DNA of 64,000 nt from positions 158,760 through 222,759 of the forward strand of contig NZ_LMPV01000008.1 in the NCBI RefSeq assembly GCF_001423965.1. Direction: 5' to 3'. Positions 6,480-15,204 of the stretch are shown here, piece by piece. How positions within the stretch are numbered: position 1 is the first letter of the stretch; every line of letters starts with the position of its first letter. The position numbers were made by a program, and so were the translations under genes. The stretch is from Exiguobacterium sp. Leaf196 (GTDB lineage Bacteria; Bacillota; Bacilli; Exiguobacteriales; Exiguobacteriaceae). Under the pieces are notes generated by a model. It was given only the letters and a program-made list of their open reading frames with translations, was not told the DNA's origin and did no database searches.

Positions 6480-8729
6480 TTAGAGAGAACCGTGGAACGT
6501 ACGATTGATGACATCAATCTGTTGTTCACGCGTCAGTTTAATGAAGTTGACGGCATAACCGGATACCCGAATCGTTAACTGCGGATATTGTTCCGGATGC
6601 TCCATGGCATCAAGTAACGTCTCACGGTCAAAGACGTTGACATTCAAATGATGTCCTTTTGAAGTCGTACCGCCCATATATCCGTCAAGTAATCCGACCG
6701 TATTTCGAATACGTGTGGCTTCATCCTTACCAAGTGCTTTTGGCACGATCGAGAACGTGTAGGAGATACCATCGAGCGCATGTTCATATGGTAATTTTCC
6801 GACAGACGTCAAGGCGGCGACAGCACCACGGGTATCACGTCCATGCATCGGGTTAGCACCCGGTGCGAATGGTTCACCCGCACGGCGTCCGTCGGGTGTA
6901 TTTCCTGTCTTTTTACCGTAGACAACGTTTGAAGTGATCGTCAGGACAGACTGTGTCGGGAGCGCATTGCGATACGTTGGATGTTTACGGATTTTCTCCA
7001 TGAACAGCGTCACGAGATCAACCGCCATCTGATCGACCCGTTCATCGTTATTCCCGAACTTTGGAAACTCGCCTTCGATCTTGAAATCAACTGCAACCCC
7101 ATCCGCATCTCGGATTGGACGAACTGTCGCATAACGGATGGCGGATAGACTATCAGCGACGACTGATAAACCAGCGATACCGCATGCCATCGTCCGTAAG
7201 ATTTCCGGATCATGTAAAGCCATTTCAATCCGTTCGTAGCTGTACTTATCATGCATGTAGTGGATGACATTCAGTGTGTTGACGTACAGTTCCGCGAGCC
7301 AATCGAGTTGACGATCATAAGCCGCCATGACCGTCTCGTAATCGAGTACTTCATCGAGCATCAATGGTGTAGCTGGGGCGACTTGGATTTTGAGCTTCTC
7401 GTCCATTCCGCCATTGATCGTATAGAGTAATGCTTTTGCCAGGTTTGCTCGAGCACCGAAGAACTGCATCTGTTTCCCGATCCGCATCGCGGAGACACAA
7501 CAAGCGATGCCGTAATCATCTCCATAAACCGGTAACATCAAATCATCGTTCTCATACTGAATCGAGCTTGAAACGATCGACATCTTCGCGCAAAATTCCT
7601 TGAATCCGCGTGGAAGCTGAGTAGACCAGAGAACGGTTAGATTCGGTTCCGGTGCCGGACCGAGTGTCGAGAGCGTGTGTAAGAAGCGGAATGAACTTTT
7701 CGTGACGTTTGATCGTCCATCTTCACTCATTCCACCGATTGATTCCGTTACCCACGTCGGATCACCTGAGAAGAGATCGTTGTAGTCTGGTGTCCGTAAG
7801 AATTTGACGATCCGAAGTTTCATGACAAAATGATCGACGAGCTCTTGTGCTGTCTCTTCCGTCAAGCGACCAGTCGCAAGATCACGTTCGACATAAATAT
7901 CGAGGAACGTCGAGACGCGACCAAGTGACATGGCTGCCCCATTTTGTTCTTTGATCGCAGCAAGATAAGCAAGATAGACCCACTGGAATGCTTCTTGTGC
8001 TGTTTCTGCAGGGCGGGAGAGATCGAAACCATAGCGAGTTCCAAGCTCGGTCAGTTCCGTTAATGCACGCAACTGTTCATTCATCTCTTCGCGATCACGA
8101 ATCATTGATTCAGATAAGAATCCACCACGTGCCTTTAAATCCTGCTTACGTTCTTCTATCAAGCGTGCCGTTCCGTACAAGGCGACGCGACGATAGTCGC
8201 CGATGATCCGTCCGCGTCCATAGGCGTCCGGTAATCCTGTGATGATACCGGCTTTACGTGCGGCACGCATCTCTGGGGTATAGGCATCGAAAACGCCCTG
8301 GTTATGTGTCTTTCGGTACTCGCTGAAGGTTTTCGTGACGGTCTCGTCTGCTTCAAAACCATACGCAGCTAAGGCATCATTCACCATCCGAATCCCGCCG
8401 TTCGGATGAATTGAACGTTTGAACGGTTCATCCGTCTGTAAGCCGACGATTTTTTCAAGAGAGGGATCAAGATACCCTGCATCATGCGAGAGAATCGTTG
8501 ATGGTGTCTTGGCATCGACGGCATACACACCACCACGTTGTCGTTCTTCATTTGTCAGCTGTAGAATTTGTTGCCAGAGCCGTTCCGTCGCTTGCGTCGG
8601 ACCGACTAAAAAGTGATCATCTCCTGTATATTCCGTGCGATTGAGTCGAATGAAATCTGCAACATCGATTGTCTTGATCCATTCGCCAGACGTAAAGTTT
8701 GCCCAGGAACTCGTTTTTTCTAATAACAT
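6480..8729 (-). CDS. pflB: Formate C-acetyltransferase (pyruvate formate-lyase)
   Basis: 749 residues. Adjacent catalytic cysteines lie in GIACCVSAM (about 412) and the glycyl-radical loop RVSGYAV lies near the C-terminus (about 724). It converts pyruvate and CoA to acetyl-CoA and formate in anaerobic fermentation. I chose the ATG eight bases after AAAGGAG; the GTG three codons earlier overlaps the ribosome-binding site. Two Rex-like operators lie within about 105 bases upstream, consistent with repression when NADH/NAD+ is low. pflA follows directly. Confidence 0.97.
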   Translation of the reverse strand: MLLEKTSSWANFTSGEWIKTIDVADFIRLNRTEYTGDDHFLVGPTQATERLWQQILQLTNEERQRGGVYAVDAKTPSTILSHDAGYLDPSLEKIVGLQTDEPFKRSIHPNGGIRMVNDALAAYGFEADETVTKTFSEYRKTHNQGVFDAYTPEMRAARKAGIITGLPDAYGRGRIIGDYRRVALYGTARLIEERKQDLKARGGFLSESMIRDREEMNEQLRALTELTELGTRYGFDLSRPAETAQEAFQWVYLAYLAAIKEQNGAAMSLGRVSTFLDIYVERDLATGRLTEETAQELVDHFVMKLRIVKFLRTPDYNDLFSGDPTWVTESIGGMSEDGRSNVTKSSFRFLHTLSTLGPAPEPNLTVLWSTQLPRGFKEFCAKMSIVSSSIQYENDDLMLPVYGDDYGIACCVSAMRIGKQMQFFGARANLAKALLYTINGGMDEKLKIQVAPATPLMLDEVLDYETVMAAYDRQLDWLAELYVNTLNVIHYMHDKYSYERIEMALHDPEILRTMACGIAGLSVVADSLSAIRYATVRPIRDADGVAVDFKIEGEFPKFGNNDERVDQMAVDLVTLFMEKIRKHPTYRNALPTQSVLTITSNVVYGKKTGNTPDGRRAGEPFAPGANPMHGRDTRGAVAALTSVGKLPYEHALDGISYTFSIVPKALGKDEATRIRNTVGLLDGYMGGTTSKGHHLNVNVFDRETLLDAMEHPEQYPQLTIRVSGYAVNFIKLTREQQIDVINRTFHGSL

Positions 8730-8770
8730 GGATACCACTCCTTTAAAATTGAGCTAATGATCAGTTCCTT

Positions 8771-8788
8771 ATGTGAATAGTGTAACAA
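8771..8788. promoter_or_regulatory. Rex-like operator 1 upstream of pflB
   Basis: ATGTGAATAGTGTAACAA resembles the Rex consensus TTGTGAA-N4-TTCACAA. It shares ATGTGAATA and TAACAA with the second copy 45 bases away. Confidence 0.6.
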
Positions 8789-8815
8789 AAGGAGAAGGAG
8801 ATTCCCTTTACGTTC

Positions 8816-8833
8816 ATGTGAATATTTTAACAA
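8816..8833. promoter_or_regulatory. Rex-like operator 2 upstream of pflB
   Basis: ATGTGAATATTTTAACAA differs from operator 1 at only three positions. The reverse complement, TTGTTAAAATATTCACAT, is a close match to known Rex boxes of Bacilli. Confidence 0.6.
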
Positions 8834-9053
8834 GTGACCAAACGTTGATATGACGGGCTTTCTTTATTTCTGTACTTATGAAAGAGTGAAGATTAAAAAA
8901 CAGGTGAAGCCTGGTAAATCAAGATTTTCACGAAACTGTATGAGCTGATTTGAAAAAGATCCACTAGCACAGTTGAAACTGTGAGGAATGTCACGTTACG
9001 GTATCTTGTGTTTTTACGACGTATCGTTGACAATGAAAAAGGGAATATAGAAC
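8834..9053. other. Intergenic stretch between pflB and the next gene
   Basis: Beyond the two Rex-like boxes this stretch holds only an imperfect short inverted repeat (CAGG...CCTG near 8901) and an isolated TTGACA at 9028 without a well-spaced -10. I see no gene or RNA here. It must contain the promoter of the plus-strand gene that follows. Confidence 0.5.
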
Positions 9054-9068
9054 GTGGAGGTGTGCCAA

Positions 9069-9497
9069 ATGGAGTATGTGTCATTAACACAACAAGGAGA
9101 TTATCAGTCGGGAGACTGGGTCTCACTGAAAATCGGATCGGAAGGTTCGACGCGAACTGGGATGATCACAGAATTTGAAGGTGATGGATTCTGGATTCGG
9201 TTTGAAGATGATTTTGATTATGAAGACTTTATCGGCTATGATGAATCGTACTGGATTGCGCTTGTTCGCCGTCCCGTGGACGTAAAAGCGACGTATGCCA
9301 GTCTTGCCGTGTATCCGGCACTCGCTGCAGAATTACAGGATCGTGTCATCCAAGGCTTCGAGATTTTAGAGGAAGAAGCTGGTGAAGGAGAAGTCCGGTT
9401 CCACATCCGATTGCTCGACGCAGGAAATGAATATACACAGACATTACGGGGATACCGTGATGCATCAGGAGATCATGTCGAATACGTAACGGCATGA
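9069..9497 (+). CDS. Conserved hypothetical protein
   Basis: 142 residues, soluble and acidic, with no signal or membrane segment and no motif I recognise. The N-terminal half (about 1-70) is rich in Gly, Asp and aromatics (GDWVSL, GMITEFEGDGFWIRFEDD) and looks like a small beta-barrel; the C-terminal half is mixed. The start was set by GGAGGTG six bases before the ATG; a GTG 15 bases upstream is part of that site. It lies 28 bases before the YfmL-like helicase gene, so the two are probably co-transcribed and it may be linked to RNA metabolism. That link is inference. Confidence 0.7.
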   Translation: MEYVSLTQQGDYQSGDWVSLKIGSEGSTRTGMITEFEGDGFWIRFEDDFDYEDFIGYDESYWIALVRRPVDVKATYASLAVYPALAAELQDRVIQGFEILEEEAGEGEVRFHIRLLDAGNEYTQTLRGYRDASGDHVEYVTA

Positions 9498-9525
9498 TGG
9501 AATTAAGAGAGTAGGAGAAATCGTT

Positions 9526-10698
9526 ATGAACTTTACAAAACCATTTTTACAGGAAGCATGGGAACGGGCGCGCTTTACAGAGTTGATGCCTGTTCAAGAA
9601 CAAGCGATTCCGTTGTTGCGCGAAGGAAAAGATGTCCTAGCTGAAGCGCCGACAGGAACAGGGAAGACGCTTGCTTATGTCATTCCAGCTTTAGAAAAGA
9701 TTGAAGTGGAAGAGCCACACGTGCAAGTCGTCATCACGGCACCAACACGGGAACTCGTCATGCAAATTCATCAAGTCATTCAATTATTTGCTCAAGGAAG
9801 TGGTATCAAATCCGGTGCATTCATTGGTGGTGTTGAATTAAAGCGACAATATGAACGATTGAAGAAAAAGCCGCAAATCATCGTCGGAACACCGGGACGT
9901 CTCGTCGAGTTGATTGATTCGAAGAAGCTGAAGATGCATAAGGTGAAATTGATCGTTTTAGATGAAGCGGATCAAATTTATGAAAGTGGCATGAGTGACT
10001 CGGCGACGCGAATCGCAAATAGTGCGCTACGCGATCGACAACTGGCATTTGTCTCAGCGACATTGCCGGAACGGACAGCAGAATGGGGACGGACGCTTGC
10101 GAATGATCCTGAGACGATTCGTGTTGAGCGTGCCGTCAGCACACAAGTGACATTCGGTTATTTGGAGACTTCACGTCGTCAGAAACCGGAATTGTTACGT
10201 CGTCTGGCGAACATGCAAGGATCAAAAGTGCTGACATTCATCAACAATCGCTCATTCCTTGGACCATTGAATGGCGAGTTGAGTAAATTCTCACTGAAAT
10301 ACCGGATTTTAGATGCTGAAAAAGGAAAACGAGAGCGGATGGAGACCTTGCGTTCTTATAAAAAGGGAGAGTTTCCTTTACTCGTCACGACAGGTCTTGC
10401 GGCGCGTGGGCTTGATATCGAAGCGGTCACACACGTCGTCCATTACGATTTACCGGAGTCGCTTGACGATTTCGTACACCGTTCAGGTCGGACGGGACGC
10501 GGAAACGCAAACGGGATGGTACTTGCACTTGTCACGGATCAAGATTTAAAACACTTAAAAACACTTGCAAAGCAAATGGGCGTCGAGATGGAGCCAATGG
10601 AAATTTACCGCGGAGAAGTCATTCCGAAACGTGAATTCACAGCTCCTCAGACGATTAAGCGACCGGCTACTCCTCACCGGAAAGGGCGATCGAAATGA
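9526..10698 (+). CDS. yfmL: DEAD-box RNA helicase, YfmL-like
   Basis: 390 residues. Motifs in order: Q-motif with MPVQEQAIP (about 21-29), motif I APTGTGKT (about 42), PTRELV (Ia), TPGR (Ib), DEAD in VLDEADQ (about 147), SAT (III), ARGLDI (V) and HRSGRTGR (VI). It is shorter than CshA and lacks a long C-terminal tail; the spacing (EAPTGTGKTLAY, KKLKMHKVK) matches B. subtilis YfmL, implicated in 50S assembly and cold growth. The gene overlaps its downstream neighbour by four bases, so the pair is translationally coupled. Confidence 0.88.
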   Translation: MNFTKPFLQEAWERARFTELMPVQEQAIPLLREGKDVLAEAPTGTGKTLAYVIPALEKIEVEEPHVQVVITAPTRELVMQIHQVIQLFAQGSGIKSGAFIGGVELKRQYERLKKKPQIIVGTPGRLVELIDSKKLKMHKVKLIVLDEADQIYESGMSDSATRIANSALRDRQLAFVSATLPERTAEWGRTLANDPETIRVERAVSTQVTFGYLETSRRQKPELLRRLANMQGSKVLTFINNRSFLGPLNGELSKFSLKYRILDAEKGKRERMETLRSYKKGEFPLLVTTGLAARGLDIEAVTHVVHYDLPESLDDFVHRSGRTGRGNANGMVLALVTDQDLKHLKTLAKQMGVEMEPMEIYRGEVIPKREFTAPQTIKRPATPHRKGRSK

Positions 10699-11339
10699 AG
10701 AACGATCGAAAAGTAATTCCATTTCCGACGACGGTTTCTGAAGCGGAAATGAATGCAGCCTTGAAGAAAATGTATCAGGAAGCAGCAACAGCACGCAGTA
10801 CGGACTGGGTCGCTTTCATTGAAGAGATTGCGACAGAAGGACGTTGGTATTTAAAAGATGCTGAATTGTTCCGGGACTTATTCGTTGACTGGGCGATCTT
10901 CTATGAAACGGATGATCAAGGAAAAACACCGCACGGTCGTTTTCTCGAGCAGATAAAAGACGAGCTATCACCTAGTCTCTATCGCGCCTTGCGTGGATTA
11001 GCTGACCCGATGCCTTCGCTGTTTCAAGTCGATGCAGATGGTGTTGTTGATTTAATGTCGAAACAGACGTATCAAACGGATTTGGCTGAGATCGAAGTCG
11101 AACCGGGGGATCTGTTGATTGGGAAACTGCTCTATATTTCTGGGAAGTGGCGCTTTGCGATTGCCTACATGAAGGTAGCGCGCGCATTAGTACCAGAAGT
11201 CCTCGCTTTGTTGACGGACTTCGTGGATGAAGTGGGAGAAGACGCGTTACTTCGTCAATATCCAGAGTTTTGTGCGGAATTAATCGACTTGCTCCTCGAT
11301 ATCGAAGAAGGTAACATTGCACCAAGACCAGAAGAATAA
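10695..11339 (+). CDS. Hypothetical protein coupled to yfmL
   Basis: 214 residues, predicted soluble and mostly helical, acidic, with no signal peptide. No recognisable domain; the repeated aromatic/acidic blocks (DWVAFIEEIA, FRDLFVDWAIFYE) do not match a family I know. Its ATG overlaps the helicase stop (ATGA), with AAAGGGCGATCGAA as ribosome-binding region, and a strong terminator follows. Coupling suggests a role with the helicase, but that is inference. Confidence 0.72.
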   Translation: MKNDRKVIPFPTTVSEAEMNAALKKMYQEAATARSTDWVAFIEEIATEGRWYLKDAELFRDLFVDWAIFYETDDQGKTPHGRFLEQIKDELSPSLYRALRGLADPMPSLFQVDADGVVDLMSKQTYQTDLAEIEVEPGDLLIGKLLYISGKWRFAIAYMKVARALVPEVLALLTDFVDEVGEDALLRQYPEFCAELIDLLLDIEEGNIAPRPEE

Positions 11340-11342
11340 CTC

Positions 11343-11394
11343 AAAAAACCTAGGACACGTTGACTACAAAAAGTCATATGTCCTAGGTTTTTTT
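11343..11394. terminator. Bidirectional terminator between convergent genes
   Basis: AAAACCTAGGACA pairs with TGTCCTAGGTTTT, with an inner TTGACT/AAGTCA stem and A/T runs on both flanks. Confidence 0.88.
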
Positions 11395-13181
11395 CATGGG
11401 TCCGCTCGATATAAAGCGACATCATTCTTATCCCGATGTTTCACGCGATACATGGCAAGATCGGCTTGCTTTAAACATGTTTCAAGATCGGCCTCATGAC
11501 ACGCTGTCACTCCGATGCTTGCGGAAACGAATAAAGATTGTCCTTTGTAGACATAGGGACGTCTTAAAAATTGTAAAAAGGATTTACATTTTCGGCGTAA
11601 GGAGAGTTCATCATCGGCTTGTAAAAGGATCGCGAATTCATCTCCACCGAGGCGATACACGGATTCCGAAGAACTTGTATGTTCGCTCAATCGCTTCGCA
11701 ACTTCAATTAATACATAATCTCCTGCCTCGTGACCATACGTATCATTGACTTGCTTAAATCCATCTAAATCGACTAAGGCAAGATAATTCTTATCGGAGA
11801 GTCGATTTGAGAAATCTCGTTCTAAGGAACGACGGTTTCCGATATTAGTCAAAGCATCATGATAGGCATGGTATTCGATTCTCTTTTGACGAATTTTGCT
11901 TTCCGTGACATCATGTAAAATCGTGAATCGTCCCATCGAGGTAGCGGCAATTTGAATCGGAATATCAATGATTTCATAGCGTCGACTTTGTTCATCCTCA
12001 TACTCATCAACGTTCGTTTCGAGCATTTCTAACAAATGACGCATCGTACGAGGAACATGTTCAATCGTCATATCTGGCAAATGAAACAGACGTTGGGCAG
12101 CTAAATTCGCGTACAGCGCAGTGCCGGACTGATCGAGTCGAATCATCGGATCAGGATGACCGAGGAAGAGTGGAATGACCTGTTGTTCACTATCTTGGAT
12201 TTGTTGTTTTCGATGTTCAATGCGTGAAGCGAGTTGTTCATTTCGTTCGTGTAATTGTGCGACAATCAACCCATGTTGACGGGCAATCAAGATTTGTCGA
12301 ACGATTAGTAGGAATAAGATGATAAAGATGTCGAGTTTTCCACCTTCTTGTTCCACCATGTAGTGGATGAACAAAGGGATGGCCAGTAAAGGAAGCCACG
12401 AACGGGGAATGACCGTCGTTCGAGCAGTTCCTTCTTCAATATGATCAACATGCCATAGAATAGCTGCGCTTTGCGCCAAACGAATCAATATCGGGAAGAA
12501 CACCAGATAATTCGCTGAAAAATCAGGGAAGTAGACACTAGAGACTTCATAGATACCACGAATGAAAATGGATAAGAATAATAGAAATAAGGCCATCCGT
12601 GATACCCAATGTGTTTCTTGGATGAACGTAAAATAGAAAAAAACGAACAAACCGAGTGATGTGTTCGTAATGACGATGATGGCATAAGGAACAGTCTGAA
12701 GCCCAGGGTTCGTCAGTTCATTGAGGACATGGAATGCGACAAGTCCAATGAAAATGACGATAATCGCGGCATCAACGAAAGCAAGTACATGTTGTCCGAG
12801 TGTTCGTTTTGTGATGATTCGGTAAAAAATCGCGTATAAGAATACGTAATGGGATATTGAAAATAAAATCAGGCTATAAATAGATGGAATTGGAAAGTCT
12901 GAATAGACAAAACGTAACGTCTCAAAAATGGAACCGATATAGGATAAAACCAGTGATCCTAAAGCAATCAGCCAGAAATTTCGTCTGGGTACGACTAATA
13001 TTTGTTCCTTACGATAAGCCGTAAGAATGAAGTAAGCGATCAACCCAAGTGATACATACTGAAGTACCTGTTCGACAATCCCATTAGAGATGGAAGGAGT
13101 CCATGTAGTAAGGATCATTAGAATAAAAGAGATTACGAGCATGGCAGGGAACCAACGGATGAAGTAGTTTGATTTAAGCAC
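11394..13181 (-). CDS. Membrane diguanylate cyclase (PAS-GGDEF)
   Basis: 595 residues. About eight hydrophobic segments occupy residues 10-300, followed by a coiled segment (about 305-335), a PAS-like sensor (about 335-425) and a GGDEF domain with the intact active-site motif RLGGDEF (about 517-523). It should make c-di-GMP from two GTP. The residues where an RxxD inhibitory I-site would sit (SSES) lack it, so product inhibition is not expected. The GTG start follows AGGAGGGATCCC. It lies 10 bases after a homologous cyclase and shares its transcript. The N-terminal signal sensed is unknown. Confidence 0.88.
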   Translation of the reverse strand: MLKSNYFIRWFPAMLVISFILMILTTWTPSISNGIVEQVLQYVSLGLIAYFILTAYRKEQILVVPRRNFWLIALGSLVLSYIGSIFETLRFVYSDFPIPSIYSLILFSISHYVFLYAIFYRIITKRTLGQHVLAFVDAAIIVIFIGLVAFHVLNELTNPGLQTVPYAIIVITNTSLGLFVFFYFTFIQETHWVSRMALFLLFLSIFIRGIYEVSSVYFPDFSANYLVFFPILIRLAQSAAILWHVDHIEEGTARTTVIPRSWLPLLAIPLFIHYMVEQEGGKLDIFIILFLLIVRQILIARQHGLIVAQLHERNEQLASRIEHRKQQIQDSEQQVIPLFLGHPDPMIRLDQSGTALYANLAAQRLFHLPDMTIEHVPRTMRHLLEMLETNVDEYEDEQSRRYEIIDIPIQIAATSMGRFTILHDVTESKIRQKRIEYHAYHDALTNIGNRRSLERDFSNRLSDKNYLALVDLDGFKQVNDTYGHEAGDYVLIEVAKRLSEHTSSSESVYRLGGDEFAILLQADDELSLRRKCKSFLQFLRRPYVYKGQSLFVSASIGVTACHEADLETCLKQADLAMYRVKHRDKNDVALYRADP

Positions 13182-13191
13182 GGGATCCCTC

Positions 13192-15033
13192 CTAACGTTT
13201 GATGTGGACAGCGAACATATAGTTATTTTTCTCGTTCTTCTTGATCTGGTACATGGCTTCGTCTGCCCGAATCAATAACTGTTCTGAACTCTTACCGTCT
13301 TCAGGGTATAAGGAAATTCCGATAGATGGTGTGATATGAAGCATATACGTGTTGATATAGAATGGATAATTTAGGATTTCGAGAACGTGTTCGGCAAACT
13401 GTCGAGTTTCCGAGGCAGATGCCTGAATGAAGATCAAGAATTCATCTCCACCAAGGCGTGCGACGAGATCAGTTGGCGTCGTCATTGATTGAAGACGCGT
13501 TGCTGTTTCTTGTAGCAGTAAATCACCGACATCATGTCCATAGGTGTCATTGATTTGTTTGAATCCGTCCAAATCTATGAATAATAAGGAGCCATAATCT
13601 AGCGTTGGCAGAGTTAGATAGAGTTGCTCCTCGAAGTAACGCCGGTTTGGTAAACGAGTGAGTGAGTCATGGTATCCCATACGTTCTAGCCATACTTCCT
13701 GTTGATAGTCTTCTGTGACATCCGCTAAGACGACGAAATAGCGTTGCTGATGTGGGATATCGATGATTGTCGTATTCAAAAAGGTTTCTGGATGTTCCTC
13801 CGTAGCAGGTACATGTAGGAGGTGAGCAGGATAGGTCGACTGCTTTTGTTGAAGCAACGGGATGAGCCGATCAAGTTGACGGCGTTGACTCGGTCCGAGC
13901 GGTAAATCATTCCATCCTGCTTCTGCAGCGGCTGGATTGACGGATCGAATTTGATACATGTCATCGATTTCAAAAACGATTTCTGGATAAGACAAAAAAA
14001 GTGACGTCAGTTCTTTTTCACGCAACTGTAGCAACTCTGTTTTTTGATGAACGATGTCTTCTAGATTCGTTTGTAATGCCGTTGTTTCCTGTAACAACCG
14101 AAGATTTTCCCGGTATGAAAAAAGCTGCCGTGTTAAAAATAATAAAAACGTAATACCAATAGACAACAAGAAGAAGGTTCGAGAGACAGGATAAAACGTA
14201 ATATAAAGAATCAGCGCAGATAATAAGATGTAAACCAACAGTGAACGCGTAAGTGTCTCGACTCGAATGAGATTTGCTTGCTCCTCACGACTCATGGGAA
14301 GTGTACGTGTGTTCAGAAAGGCGATGAGGAACAGACCGCTAAGTGGATATAGCGGAAGCAATAGACCCGATATTTGCGGTTCACCGTTTAATAACAAGGT
14401 ATAAAACACGAAGTTTGTCATGCCGAGAATGAATGTTCCGAGGACAAGAAAGATAAATCCTGATCGTGATACGTTCCGTCTTAACCCAGACGCATAGAGT
14501 AAAAAAAAGAAAAGCGTCAACAAAATTGTCAAAAAGGCATAAAATGTCCAACTGATTTGCTCGAGTGTCGTTCGCGTATAAGAGGGAACAAAGCGGAAAA
14601 TAGCGATATATCCAGCAATCATTGAAACAGCGAATAAAGTCAAGGAATCAAGAATCAATAACTTTTGTTTTTTGAATAATGTCAAATCTAATTGTCGGAA
14701 AAAGAAAAGGACCATCATTGTCAAATGAATCGTATAAGGTAAATCCAGCAAGACGTTCAAATTGACATCGTTCCATTGAAAGAAACGTCCAATCATATTC
14801 AGGAAATCGCCTAAAAAATAAGAGAAGAAAGCGATGGATAACCACTTGTACGGAAGGGAAGGTTGTTTGAAAGCCGTCGATCGACTAAATAAGAAAATCA
14901 TGAAAGAACCGCTTAAACTAATAAGTGCCGAGAGTTGTAACGAAAGGTCTTGTGGCAATAGCCAGAGCAGTATGTAAGTAATGACTAAGTAGAATGCGAC
15001 GATAGGGTAGATGTTTTGAACCATCCGTTTCAC
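13192..15033 (-). CDS. Membrane diguanylate cyclase, paralogue of its neighbour
   Basis: 613 residues with the same architecture as the next gene: about eight membrane segments (to about 310), a coiled coil, a PAS-like domain (about 345-440) and GGDEF with RLGGDEF (about 539). The I-site position reads TPTD, so the Arg of RxxD is missing. The start is GTG, seven bases after AAAGGAGG. A candidate promoter upstream is TTCATA, a 17-base spacer and TTATAG on the minus strand around 15070-15100. The pair looks like an old tandem duplication, given only moderate similarity in the membrane part. Confidence 0.88.
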   Translation of the reverse strand: MKRMVQNIYPIVAFYLVITYILLWLLPQDLSLQLSALISLSGSFMIFLFSRSTAFKQPSLPYKWLSIAFFSYFLGDFLNMIGRFFQWNDVNLNVLLDLPYTIHLTMMVLFFFRQLDLTLFKKQKLLILDSLTLFAVSMIAGYIAIFRFVPSYTRTTLEQISWTFYAFLTILLTLFFFLLYASGLRRNVSRSGFIFLVLGTFILGMTNFVFYTLLLNGEPQISGLLLPLYPLSGLFLIAFLNTRTLPMSREEQANLIRVETLTRSLLVYILLSALILYITFYPVSRTFFLLSIGITFLLFLTRQLFSYRENLRLLQETTALQTNLEDIVHQKTELLQLREKELTSLFLSYPEIVFEIDDMYQIRSVNPAAAEAGWNDLPLGPSQRRQLDRLIPLLQQKQSTYPAHLLHVPATEEHPETFLNTTIIDIPHQQRYFVVLADVTEDYQQEVWLERMGYHDSLTRLPNRRYFEEQLYLTLPTLDYGSLLFIDLDGFKQINDTYGHDVGDLLLQETATRLQSMTTPTDLVARLGGDEFLIFIQASASETRQFAEHVLEILNYPFYINTYMLHITPSIGISLYPEDGKSSEQLLIRADEAMYQIKKNEKNNYMFAVHIKR

Positions 15034-15159
15034 TAGAACTCCTCCTTTCGCAAGCCTTCCTCCAAAACGAAATATGCTATAACATTACCCGATATCTAAT
15101 ATGAATTCACATTTATTTTCATAATTAAAAATAAAAGTAAGAGATGTTTTCTATTTCAT

Positions 15160-15198
15160 AAAAAAAGCGGAACTCTTCTAAGTGAAGAACTCCGCTTA
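15160..15198 (-). terminator. Terminator after yfmR-type ABC-F gene
   Basis: On the minus strand AAGCGGAGTTCTTC and GAAGAGTTCCGCTT pair around a five-base loop, followed by a T-run. Confidence 0.85.
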
Positions 15199-15204
15199 TC
15201 GGAT

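Noticed and set aside
9028..9050. TTGACA...TATAGA as promoter of the hypothetical gene before yfmL
   Set aside because: The spacer is only 13 bases, too short for a SigA promoter.
8893..9126. 77-codon minus-strand ORF opposite the start of the hypothetical gene before yfmL
   Set aside because: No ribosome-binding site, AT-rich composition-driven residues, and it overlaps a better-supported plus-strand gene.
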